Shown here piece by piece: positions 1 through 7,579 of a stretch of 7,656 nucleotides of DNA. The notes below the pieces were generated by a model, which had not been told where the DNA came from, did no database searches, and was given only the letters and a program-made list of their open reading frames with translations. The DNA comes from Syntrophales bacterium (lineage in GTDB: Bacteria; Desulfobacterota; Syntrophia; Syntrophales; UBA2192). The stretch lies in contig JALOPC010000062.1 in NCBI GenBank assembly GCA_025454095.1, positions 1 through 7,656 of the forward strand, in the 5' to 3' direction. Positions within the stretch are counted from its first letter, which is position 1. Every line of letters starts with the position of its first letter. The position numbers and the translations under genes were made by a program.

Positions 1-1
1 G

Positions 2-664
2 CACAAGGCCATGGCCAAGCGCGTCGTGCGCGACCTGGGGATTCCTACGCCCGACTTCGCCGTCGTGGAGGACGCCGCGGACATCGCCGGGGTCGCCCTC
101 CCCTTTCCCCTGTTCGTCAAGCCCGTTTCGGAGGGAACCGGGAAAGGCATCGACGCGAAATCGATCGTGCGGGATGCCGGCGAGCTCGACAGGCGCTGCC
201 GGTTTCTTCTCGACACCTTTTCGCAGCCGGTTCTCGTCGAGACCTACCTCGCCGGCCGCGAATTCACGGTGGGCATCGTCGGGACGGGCCGCAAGGCTCG
301 CGTCGTCGCCGTCATGGAGGTCCTGCTGCGCGCCTCGGCGGAGAAGGGCGTTTATTCCCTGATGAACAAGGAGTACTGCGAAGAGCATGTGGACTACACG
401 CTCGTCACGGGAGCCGAAGCCGAGCGGGTCTCGGCCGTCGCCCTGGCGGCCTGGAGAGGACTGGAGTGCCGCGACGGCGGCCGCCTCGACATCCGGGCCG
501 ACGCCGCGGGAGTGCCCCACTTTCTCGAGGTCAATCCCCTGGCGGGCCTGCACCCCACGCACTCCGATCTGCCGATCCTGTCGACCCTCGCGGGGGTCTC
601 CTACCGGGACCTTCTCGGCATGATCATGGCGTCGGCCGAGGCGCGGGTGTTTGCCGGGCGATGA
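2..664 (+). CDS. D-Ala-D-Ala ligase-like ATP-grasp enzyme (5' end outside window)
   Basis: Carboxylate-amine ligase of the ATP-grasp fold, likely cytoplasmic: ATP activates a carboxylate as acyl-phosphate for attack by an amine. The reading frame is open to the window edge. The ATG at position 11 is internal, because the preceding codons (His-Lys-Ala) and the following AKRVVRDLGIPTPDF match the segment that in Ddl-type ligases follows the N-terminal domain, so roughly 90-110 residues are missing. Counting from the Met at nt 11, visible motifs are FVKP with the ATP-binding Lys37, the glycine-rich EGTGKG loop (41-46), VETYLAGREF (76-85), RLDIR with Asp160, and FLEVNPLAGL with Glu173 and Asn175 as expected metal ligands. 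The Ddl-like catalytic loop reads YSLMNKEYCEE (115-125) instead of the usual Tyr..Ala-Lys-Tyr pattern, so the substrate may not be D-Ala-D-Ala. The next ligase gene starts 7 nt downstream. Family assignment is secure; substrate is unknown. Confidence 0.85.
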   Translation, partial: HKAMAKRVVRDLGIPTPDFAVVEDAADIAGVALPFPLFVKPVSEGTGKGIDAKSIVRDAGELDRRCRFLLDTFSQPVLVETYLAGREFTVGIVGTGRKARVVAVMEVLLRASAEKGVYSLMNKEYCEEHVDYTLVTGAEAERVSAVALAAWRGLECRDGGRLDIRADAAGVPHFLEVNPLAGLHPTHSDLPILSTLAGVSYRDLLGMIMASAEARVFAGR

Positions 665-671
665 GCGGAAC

Positions 672-1664
672 ATGAAGGCCGTCATTCTCCACAGCGAAAT
701 CGATGCCTGCGCCTCGGCGGACGAGCAGGACGTGCTCGTGCAGGTCGAGACCGTCACAGCGGCTCTCCGTGCCCTGGGGCACGAGACGCAAGCCCTGCCC
801 TTTTCCCTGGATCTGGCCGCCATGGCCGATCGGCTGCAACGGGCTTCCTGCGACCTCGTCTTCAACCTCGTGGAGACCTGTGCAGGGAAGGGACGGCTCA
901 TCCACCTCGCGCCGGCCCTGCTCGACGCCCTCGGGATTCCGTACACGGGGGCCGGCACGGAGGCGACGTTTTTGAGCTCCAACAAGCTCGCCGCGAAGCG
1001 GATCCTGCGCGCGAGCCGCCTGCGCACGCCGGGCTGGGTCAGCCTGACGGATTCCTCCCTGAAAGCCCCCTTCCCGGCGGGTTCCCCGTTCATCGTCAAA
1101 TCGGTCTGGGAGCACGCCTCGGTGGGTCTCGAGGAGGGCTCCGTGGTTTCGCCCCGCAGCCTCGGGGGGCTCCGGGACGAGATCCGGGGGCGTCTCGGCA
1201 CGCTCGGCGGGGCGGCCTACGCGGAGCGCTACGTTGACGGGCGGGAATTCAACCTCTCCGTCCTGGCCGGAAGCCGCGGGCCCGAGGTGCTCCCCCCTGC
1301 GGAGATCGAGTTCCTGGGATACGGCGACGAGAAGCTCCGCATCGTCGGGTACCGGGCCAAGTGGGACGAGAAGGCCTACGAGTATCATCACACGCCCCGG
1401 CGTTTCGATTTCGGGCCTCAGGACGGCCCCCTGCTTCGCTCCCTGAAGAGCACTGCGCTGCGCTGTTGGGAGCTCTTCGGCCTGCGGGGATACGCGCGGG
1501 TCGATTACCGGGTGGACCGCGGCGGGGTCCCCTGGATCCTGGAGATCAACTCGAACCCCTGCCTGTCTCCCGACAGCGGGTTTGCAGCCGCAACAGACCG
1601 CGCCGGCATCCGCTTCGAGGCGGTGATCGGCCGGATCATCGACGACACGTTCAGGACGGGATAA
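672..1664 (+). CDS. second D-Ala-D-Ala ligase-like ATP-grasp enzyme
   Basis: A 330-residue protein, close to the usual Ddl length of 300-370. Ligases of this superfamily join a carboxylate to an amine using ATP. N-terminal pre-ATP-grasp domain: MKAVILHSEID, then DLVFNLVE (61-68) and LGIPYTGAG (87-95), both Ddl hallmarks. ATP-grasp domain: NKLAAKRIL (104-112), FIVKS with Lys143, EHASVG (147-152), AERYVDGREFN (184-194), LPPAEIEF (207-214), and RVDYR with Asp278 plus ILEINSNP with Glu291 and Asn293 as metal ligands. The Gly-Gly/Ser-x-Glu substrate motif at the N-terminus of true Ddl is not evident, and the catalytic loop (GYRAKW, 226-231) lies in a longer insertion. I chose ATG 672 because it gives the canonical MK-AVIL start and has GAGCGGA just upstream; an in-frame TTG at 651 would add 7 residues and overlap the preceding gene. 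It sits 7 nt after one ligase gene and directly before a GNAT gene. A role in peptide or amino-acid conjugate synthesis is inferred. Confidence 0.88.
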   Translation: MKAVILHSEIDACASADEQDVLVQVETVTAALRALGHETQALPFSLDLAAMADRLQRASCDLVFNLVETCAGKGRLIHLAPALLDALGIPYTGAGTEATFLSSNKLAAKRILRASRLRTPGWVSLTDSSLKAPFPAGSPFIVKSVWEHASVGLEEGSVVSPRSLGGLRDEIRGRLGTLGGAAYAERYVDGREFNLSVLAGSRGPEVLPPAEIEFLGYGDEKLRIVGYRAKWDEKAYEYHHTPRRFDFGPQDGPLLRSLKSTALRCWELFGLRGYARVDYRVDRGGVPWILEINSNPCLSPDSGFAAATDRAGIRFEAVIGRIIDDTFRTG

Positions 1665-2219
1665 GTGGACGGCACGGCGAAAAAAAGAGGTGCAGCCGAT
1701 CGAAGAAAAGCGTCCCCTCTGACGCTTCGAACAGCCGTGATGCGGGAGGACGCCGATGTCGTGCGGGATATCGTCGCCTCGACGGGGCTCTTCAGGCCCG
1801 ATGAGATCGGGATCGCCGTGGAACTCGTCGAAGAGCGCCTGCGCGTCGGACCGGCGAGCGGGTATCACTTCATCTTCGCCGAGCGGGAAGGACGCGTTCT
1901 CGGGTACAGCTGCTACGGCCCCGTGCCCCTGACCCTGCAGAGCTACGATCTGTACTGGATCGCCGTCCGCAAAGACCTCCAGGGGACGGGAATCGGCAGG
2001 ATGCTGCTCGAGAGATCCGAGGCGGCCGTGATCGAACTCGGCGGCCGGAGGGTGTACATCGAAACCTCGTCGAAGGCGATGTACCGGAACACACGCCGCT
2101 TCTACGATCGTAACGGGTACCGGGCCGAGGCGACCCTGAAGGAATTCTACTCCCCCGGAGACCACAAGGTCATCTACGTCAAGGCCCTCCTGCAGGGACA
2201 GGAAGTTATGAAGGTATGA
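1665..2219 (+). CDS. GNAT family N-acetyltransferase
   Basis: A 184-residue acyl-CoA-dependent acyltransferase of the GNAT fold, likely transferring acetyl to an amine. The acceptor is unknown, but may be the product or substrate of the two adjacent ligases. The core begins near residue 19 (PLTLRTAVMRED). The beta4 strand and acetyl-CoA pyrophosphate loop are clear: LYWIAVRKDLQGTGIGRMLL (96-115), with the Q-x-x-G-x-G/A signature at 106-111. The C-terminal part ETSSKAMYRNTRRFYDRNGY (133-152) is the usual motif B region. The start is GTG, touching the preceding TAA with no gap; AGGA lies 8 nt upstream inside the previous gene, and no other in-frame start fits, so translation is probably coupled. 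Residues 2-18 are basic and poorly conserved-looking, partly encoded by an A7 run. The last six codons (QEVMKV) and the stop lie inside the octamer repeat array that continues downstream. Confidence 0.87.
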   Translation: MDGTAKKRGAADRRKASPLTLRTAVMREDADVVRDIVASTGLFRPDEIGIAVELVEERLRVGPASGYHFIFAEREGRVLGYSCYGPVPLTLQSYDLYWIAVRKDLQGTGIGRMLLERSEAAVIELGGRRVYIETSSKAMYRNTRRFYDRNGYRAEATLKEFYSPGDHKVIYVKALLQGQEVMKV

Positions 2220-2249
2220 AGTTAGGAAGTTAGGAAGTCAGGCGGTGAG
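2202..2249 (+). repeat. left array of degenerate octamer repeats
   Basis: Six contiguous 8-bp units can be read: GAAGTTAT, GAAGGTAT, GAAGTTAG, GAAGTTAG, GAAGTCAG, GCGGTGAG. The first two units are inside the 3' end of the GNAT gene and its stop codon spans units two and three. The same octamer family recurs in opposite orientation at 2294-2333. Confidence 0.8.
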
Positions 2250-2257
2250 GAGATTGA

Positions 2258-2292
2258 AAGGGCCTGACCCGACGCGATGGATCGGGACCCTT
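2258..2292. repeat. inner interrupted inverted repeat
   Basis: Between the two octamer arrays lies a second potential hairpin. AAGGG (2258-2262) pairs with CCCTT (2288-2292), and CCCGA (2268-2272) pairs with TCGGG (2282-2286) around a 9-nt loop. The internal loop is asymmetric (5 nt versus 1 nt). There is no U-tract, so a classical intrinsic terminator is not indicated by itself; together with the outer arms it could form a branched structure at the convergent gene ends. Confidence 0.5.
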
Positions 2293-2293
2293 C

Positions 2294-2333
2294 CGGGCTT
2301 CATAGCTTCCTAACTTCCCAGCTTCCTGACTTC
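2294..2333 (-). repeat. right array of octamer repeats, inverted relative to the left
   Basis: Read on the - strand, five contiguous units follow: GAAGTCAG, GAAGCTGG, GAAGTTAG, GAAGCTAT, GAAGCCCG. In the natural octamer register they are complementary to the left array at most positions, with one unit (GAAGTTAG) fully identical. The array ends 5 bp before the lipoprotein stop codon. Both strands could therefore form a long imperfect hairpin at the ends of the two convergent genes, possibly acting as a transcript boundary or 3'-end stabiliser. Confidence 0.8.
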
Positions 2334-2338
2334 CCTCT

Positions 2339-2824
2339 TTACGGAACCCCCCGGGTAAACCTCAGAACGCCCTTTCCCCCGTCGTAGAACAGGCGAAGCT
2401 CCTTCCCGTCCGCCGCATGGGCCGAAACGCGGCTGAGCTCTTCCAGGAACCGGTGCTCCTGGGTCATCACCGCGACGGGGCAGGCCATCTTTGTGGAACC
2501 GGTGCGCCAGATCCGCAGGACGTTCGGCTGCCCTTCCACGAAACCCCATCCGCCGAAATACCGGTTGCAGCCCCCGGAGCCGCTGATCTTGCCGTCCGGC
2601 GTGAACACCACGAATACCTGGGTGTCGGGCAGCACGGGAACCGGAGCACCCGACGGTCCGTATTCCTTCAGGTCCCACCGCCCCTCCAGGCTCGGGGGAG
2701 GCGGGGCGGGATCCCGCGTGAGGACCTGCTGCGTCTTCGTGCAGCCGGACAAGGCCAGGATGACCGTCGTGAGCGCGAGGACCATCCAAACGGCAATCCG
2801 CTGAAGCGTAAGTCCTGTCACCAT
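2339..2824 (-). CDS. META-domain (HslJ-like) lipoprotein
   Basis: A 161-residue predicted lipoprotein. Residues 1-27 form a signal peptide (hydrophobic stretch AVWMVLALTTVILAL) followed by lipobox LSGC with the lipidated Cys28. A proline-rich linker (PAPPPPS) follows, then one META domain from about residue 47 to the end. This shows the family pattern GRWDL, TPDGKISGSGGCNRYFGG (75-92, with Cys86) and TKMACP (111-116, with Cys115), and the E-x-x-F-x-x-x-L helix near 123-130. META domains occur in HslJ and related envelope proteins of poorly defined function. I chose ATG 2824 because AGGAGGA sits immediately upstream and the signal peptide starts there; a longer frame to 2917 would bury the signal. 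It is convergent with the GNAT gene and lies downstream of the tRNA terminator on the same strand, so it needs its own promoter. The family call is firm; the role is unknown. Confidence 0.9.
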   Translation of the reverse strand: MVTGLTLQRIAVWMVLALTTVILALSGCTKTQQVLTRDPAPPPPSLEGRWDLKEYGPSGAPVPVLPDTQVFVVFTPDGKISGSGGCNRYFGGWGFVEGQPNVLRIWRTGSTKMACPVAVMTQEHRFLEELSRVSAHAADGKELRLFYDGGKGVLRFTRGVP

Positions 2825-2827
2825 ACT

Positions 2828-2834
2828 TCCTCCT
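2828..2834 (-). promoter_or_regulatory. ribosome binding site of the lipoprotein gene
   Basis: AGGAGGA on the - strand, 3 nt before ATG 2824. It is a near-perfect Shine-Dalgarno and decides this start over the longer upstream reading frame. Confidence 0.8.
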
Positions 2835-2855
2835 GCTGGACAGCGATTTCGTCCG

Positions 2856-2884
2856 AGTGTAGCGCTTCCGGGGAAGCGACTCAA
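2856..2884 (-). promoter_or_regulatory. candidate sigma70-type promoter of the lipoprotein gene, palindrome in spacer
   Basis: On the - strand, TTGAGT (2879-2884) and TACACT (2856-2861) are separated by exactly 17 bp, each matching four of six consensus positions. The spacer contains the perfect inverted repeat CGCTTCC-(2 nt)-GGAAGCG at 2863-2878. Predicted start near 2848 would give a leader of about 24 nt including the Shine-Dalgarno. The palindrome could be an operator; this is inference. Confidence 0.45.
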
Positions 2885-2923
2885 ACAAAAAATGAAGCCG
2901 CGGGCGGCCGGCTCCACGTGAAC

Positions 2924-2959
2924 AAAAAAGGGGCTAACCGTTTCCGGTTAACCCCTTTT
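2924..2959 (-). terminator. intrinsic terminator of the tRNA unit
   Basis: On the - strand, a 15-bp stem (AAAAGGGGTTAACCG with its complement, containing one G-U pair) is closed by a GAAA tetraloop and ends in six T residues. It starts 6 nt after the CCA of tRNA-Asp. The stem, GNRA loop and U-tract make it a very strong rho-independent terminator. It should also insulate the lipoprotein gene from tRNA transcription. Confidence 0.92.
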
Positions 2960-2965
2960 GTTTAC

Positions 2966-3043
2966 TGGCGGGGCCGATGGGATTTGAACCCACGCCCTCC
3001 GACGTGACAGGCCGGCGTTATAACCAAGCTTAACTACGACCCC
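2966..3043 (-). tRNA. tRNA-Asp (anticodon GTC)
   Basis: A full cloverleaf of 78 nt can be folded. Acceptor GGGGTCG pairs with CGGCCCC (one G-U), the D stem is GTTA/TAAC, anticodon stem CCGGC/GTCGG encloses loop CTGTCAC with anticodon GTC, and T arm GTGGG-TTCAAAT-CCCAT follows a 5-nt variable loop. Discriminator G and an encoded CCA end complete it. G at the discriminator and GTC are identity elements for aspartate. It lies 15 nt downstream of tRNA-Val and is probably co-transcribed with it. Confidence 0.97.
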
Positions 3044-3058
3044 GCATTGTGACCGCTA

Positions 3059-3134
3059 TGGTAGGCGGAACAGGACTTGAACCTGTGACATCCACGGTGT
3101 AAGCGTGGCGCTCTCCCGACTGAGCTATCCGCCC
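3059..3134 (-). tRNA. tRNA-Val (anticodon TAC)
   Basis: A 76-nt cloverleaf: D arm GCTC-AGTCGGGA-GAGC, anticodon stem CCACG/CGTGG around CTTACAC with anticodon TAC, variable loop ATGTC, T arm ACAGG-TTCAAGT-CCTGT, discriminator A and encoded CCA. The acceptor stem is GGGCGGA against TCCGCCT, so the terminal pair 1-72 is G-U rather than G-C. It is the first gene of the two-tRNA unit, starting about 10 nt after the predicted transcription start. Confidence 0.96.
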
Positions 3135-3150
3135 GTTTAGTCGGGTCGCT

Positions 3151-3179
3151 AATGTACGATAACACCCTTTTGTTGTCAA
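3151..3179 (-). promoter_or_regulatory. sigma70-type promoter of the tRNA-Val/tRNA-Asp unit
   Basis: On the - strand a perfect -35 TTGACA (3174-3179) and a -10 TACATT (3151-3156) are separated by 17 bp. The stretch after the -10 (AGCGACCCG) is GC-rich, as in stable-RNA promoters under stringent control. Predicted start is near 3144. The site lies in the 92-bp gap after lon. Confidence 0.8.
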
Positions 3180-3226
3180 GGGCGAAGTTCACGTTTTTCC
3201 GCGATCTCGCGCCTTTTCAGCACCTC

Positions 3227-5656
<2,430 letters not shown>

Positions 5657-5670
5657 TCGGGTACAAACGT

Positions 5671-5677
5671 CTCCTTA
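5671..5677 (-). promoter_or_regulatory. lon Shine-Dalgarno overlapping the clpX stop codon
   Basis: On the - strand TAAGGAG contains both the clpX stop TAA and the AAGGAG ribosome binding site of lon. Fourteen nucleotides separate GGAG from the lon ATG at 5656, longer than the usual 5-9, and a second in-frame ATG 6 nt further on would be even more distant. This suggests re-initiation by ribosomes terminating on clpX. Confidence 0.65.
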
Positions 5678-6937
5678 CGCCGTCTCGGTCTTGGACTCGA
5701 AGAGCAGGATCGGTTTTTCGCCCTTCTTGACGACGTCTTCGTTGATGATGACTTCCTTGACATCGTTGCGCGACGGGATGTCGTACATGATGTCGAGCAT
5801 GGTGTTCTCGAGGATCGCCCTGAGTCCCCGGGCGCCGGCCTTGCGGTTCACGGCAAGCCGGGAAACCGCCCGCAGGGCGCCGTCGGTGAACTTGAGCTTC
5901 ACGTTCTCGAGCTCCAGGATCTTCTGGTACTGCTTGCTGATGGAGTCCTTGGGCTCCACGAGCACCCGCATGAGGTCGTTCTCGTCGAGTTCCTCGAGCG
6001 TGGCGATCACGGGCAGGCGGCCTATGAACTCGGGGATAAGCCCGTATTTCAGCAGGTCCTCGGGCTGCACCTCGGAGAGCAGCTCCCCGAGCTTGCGCTC
6101 CTTCTTTCCCTTGATGTCCGCCCCGAAGCCGACGGTGCTGGCGCCGATGCGCTTCTGGATGATGTCCTCGAGCCCCACGAAAGCGCCGCCGCAGATGAAG
6201 AGGATATTCGTCGTATCGACCTGGATGAACTCCTGCTGGGGATGCTTGCGGCCGCCCTTGGGCGGGATGTTCGCCAGGGTGCCCTCGATGATCTTGAGCA
6301 GGGCCTGCTGGACGCCCTCGCCGGAGACGTCGCGGGTGATGGAAGGGCTTCCCGACTTGCGGGAGATCTTGTCGATTTCGTCGATGTAGACGATGCCCTT
6401 GGAGGCCCGCTCCACGTCGTAATCGGCGTTCTGCAGGAGGCTCAGGATGATGTTCTCCACGTCCTCGCCCACGTAGCCCGCCTCGGTGAGCGATGTGGCA
6501 TCCGCGATGGCGAAGGGCACGTTGAGCATCTTGGCGAGCGTCCGGGCCAGGAGCGTCTTTCCCGAACCGGTGGGCCCGATGAGCAGGATGTTGCTCTTCT
6601 GCAGCTCCACGCCGCCCAGGTCCGCCTCGGTGAAGAGCCGCTTGTAGTGATTGTAGACGGCCACGGAGAGGATCTTCTTCGGACGATCCTGCCCGATGAC
6701 GTAGGAGTCCAGGAACTTCTTGATGTCCTTGGGCTCGGGGATCTTCTTGCGGCTCTCGTCGATACTCTGGACCTCGGCCTCTTCCTGGATGATGCAGCGG
6801 CACAATTCGATGCACTCGTCGCAGATATATGCGGAAGGGCCGGCCACGAGTTTCTTGACCTCGTTCTGCGTCTTCCCGCAGAAGGAGCAGAACAGGATTC
6901 CCTCGCCGCCCTCGTTTTCTCGTTGTCTTCTCGGCAT
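5675..6937 (-). CDS. clpX: ATP-dependent Clp protease ATP-binding subunit ClpX
   Basis: A 420-residue AAA+ unfoldase that forms a hexamer, recognises tagged substrates and feeds them to ClpP. The N-terminal zinc-binding dimerisation domain has Cys17-x2-Cys20 and Cys39-x2-Cys42. The AAA+ large domain shows Walker A GPTGSGKT (121-128), the pore-1 loop GYVG (154-157) that grips substrate, Walker B YIDEIDK with Asp186-Glu187, the pore motif RKH (230-232), and the VGF loop (269-271), equivalent to the IGF loop that docks on ClpP. Arg307 (FIGRLP) is the arginine finger and Arg370 (GARGLR) sensor 2. All hallmark elements are intact and the length is normal for the family (about 420). ATG 6937 follows AGAGGA at a good distance. 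The gene begins 10 nt after clpP and ends 18 nt before lon, supporting co-transcription. Confidence 0.98.
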   Translation of the reverse strand: MPRRQRENEGGEGILFCSFCGKTQNEVKKLVAGPSAYICDECIELCRCIIQEEAEVQSIDESRKKIPEPKDIKKFLDSYVIGQDRPKKILSVAVYNHYKRLFTEADLGGVELQKSNILLIGPTGSGKTLLARTLAKMLNVPFAIADATSLTEAGYVGEDVENIILSLLQNADYDVERASKGIVYIDEIDKISRKSGSPSITRDVSGEGVQQALLKIIEGTLANIPPKGGRKHPQQEFIQVDTTNILFICGGAFVGLEDIIQKRIGASTVGFGADIKGKKERKLGELLSEVQPEDLLKYGLIPEFIGRLPVIATLEELDENDLMRVLVEPKDSISKQYQKILELENVKLKFTDGALRAVSRLAVNRKAGARGLRAILENTMLDIMYDIPSRNDVKEVIINEDVVKKGEKPILLFESKTETA

Positions 6938-6941
6938 GTGT

Positions 6942-6947
6942 TCCTCT
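6942..6947 (-). promoter_or_regulatory. clpX ribosome binding site
   Basis: AGAGGA on the - strand, directly after the clpP stop TAA and 4 nt before ATG 6937. The tight arrangement implies translational coupling between the peptidase and its unfoldase partner. Confidence 0.65.
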
Positions 6948-7547
6948 TTATTTCTTGATCGCTGTCGGCCGCTTCTGAATCACCGCGTCGATGAGCCCGT
7001 ACTCTTGCGCCTGCTCACCGGACATGTAGTAATCGCGGTCGGTGTCACGCTCGATCCTCTCGATCGGCTGACTGGTGTGCCTGGCCAGGATTTCGTTGAG
7101 TTCCTGTTTCAGCCTCAGGATTTCCCGGGCCTGGATCTCCACATCCGTGGCCTGGCCCGAGAACCCTCCCATGGGCTGATGGATCAGGATCCGGGCATGA
7201 GGCAGCGCATAACGCTTGCCCTTCTCCCCTGCGGCCAGCAGGATGGCCGCCATGCTGGCTGCCTGCCCCATGCAATAGGTCGACACGGGGGCCTTGATGT
7301 ACTGCATCGTGTCGTAGATGGCGAGTCCCGCGCTCACGAGCCCTCCGGGCGAGTTGATGTAGAAGTGGATCTCCTTGTCAGGGTCCTCCGATTCCAGATA
7401 CAGCAACTGGGCAATGACAAGGTTCGCCACATCGTCATCGACGCCGACCCCCAGAAAGACGATCCGGTCTTTCAGGAGCCTGGAGTAGATGTCAAAGGCC
7501 CTCTCGCCTCTCCCATCCTGTTCAATGACGATCGGGATCAACGCCAT
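6948..7547 (-). CDS. clpP: ATP-dependent Clp protease proteolytic subunit ClpP
   Basis: A 199-residue serine peptidase that assembles into a double heptameric barrel and degrades proteins delivered by ClpX. The catalytic triad is intact: Ser98 in GQAASMA, His123 in LIHQP, and Asp172 in RDTDRD. The oligomer-forming and substrate-binding segment [10 protein letters not shown] (65-74) is also present. The protein begins [10 protein letters not shown], which aligns with the mature N-terminus of E. coli ClpP, so there is no propeptide beyond the initiator Met; this is common in other lineages. ATG 7547 is preceded by AAAGGA at a suitable distance. It lies 32 nt after the trigger factor gene and 10 nt before clpX. 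Identity and activity are confidently predicted. Confidence 0.98.
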   Translation of the reverse strand: MALIPIVIEQDGRGERAFDIYSRLLKDRIVFLGVGVDDDVANLVIAQLLYLESEDPDKEIHFYINSPGGLVSAGLAIYDTMQYIKAPVSTYCMGQAASMAAILLAAGEKGKRYALPHARILIHQPMGGFSGQATDVEIQAREILRLKQELNEILARHTSQPIERIERDTDRDYYMSGEQAQEYGLIDAVIQKRPTAIKK

Positions 7548-7579
7548 ATTCTATCCTTTTCTGAAACCCGCAGGTTGTT

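Noticed and set aside
11..13. ATG at position 11 as the start of the first ATP-grasp gene
   Set aside because: The frame is open to the window edge and the sequence at this point matches the middle of Ddl-type ligases, so the N-terminal domain lies upstream.
651..653. TTG start for the second ATP-grasp gene
   Set aside because: Would overlap the previous gene by 14 nt and add 7 non-conserved residues; ATG 672 gives the canonical N-terminal strand.
624..2165. 513-codon open frame on the - strand opposite the ATP-grasp and GNAT genes
   Set aside because: Shadow of three recognisable + strand genes in GC-rich DNA; no domain-like motif, and it would start inside the GNAT gene.
2310..2888. 192-codon frame on the - strand overlapping the lipoprotein gene
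   Set aside because: Wrong frame relative to the clear signal peptide, lipobox and META motifs; it crosses the proposed promoter and has no ribosome binding site.
2895..2912. GC-rich patch with short palindromes upstream of the lipoprotein promoter
   Set aside because: Only 4-6 bp symmetrical words expected by chance in G/C-only sequence; no spacing or repeat pattern.
2966..3043. tRNA-Asp as an integration (attachment) site
   Set aside because: No integrase gene and no direct repeat of the tRNA 3' end was seen in the neighbouring sequence of this window.
3199..3216. Small palindrome CGCGATCTCGCG after lon as a terminator
   Set aside because: On the lon strand it is followed by A residues, not T residues; the stem is only about 4 bp with a plausible loop. 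The T-run lies on the opposite strand, where no gene ends.
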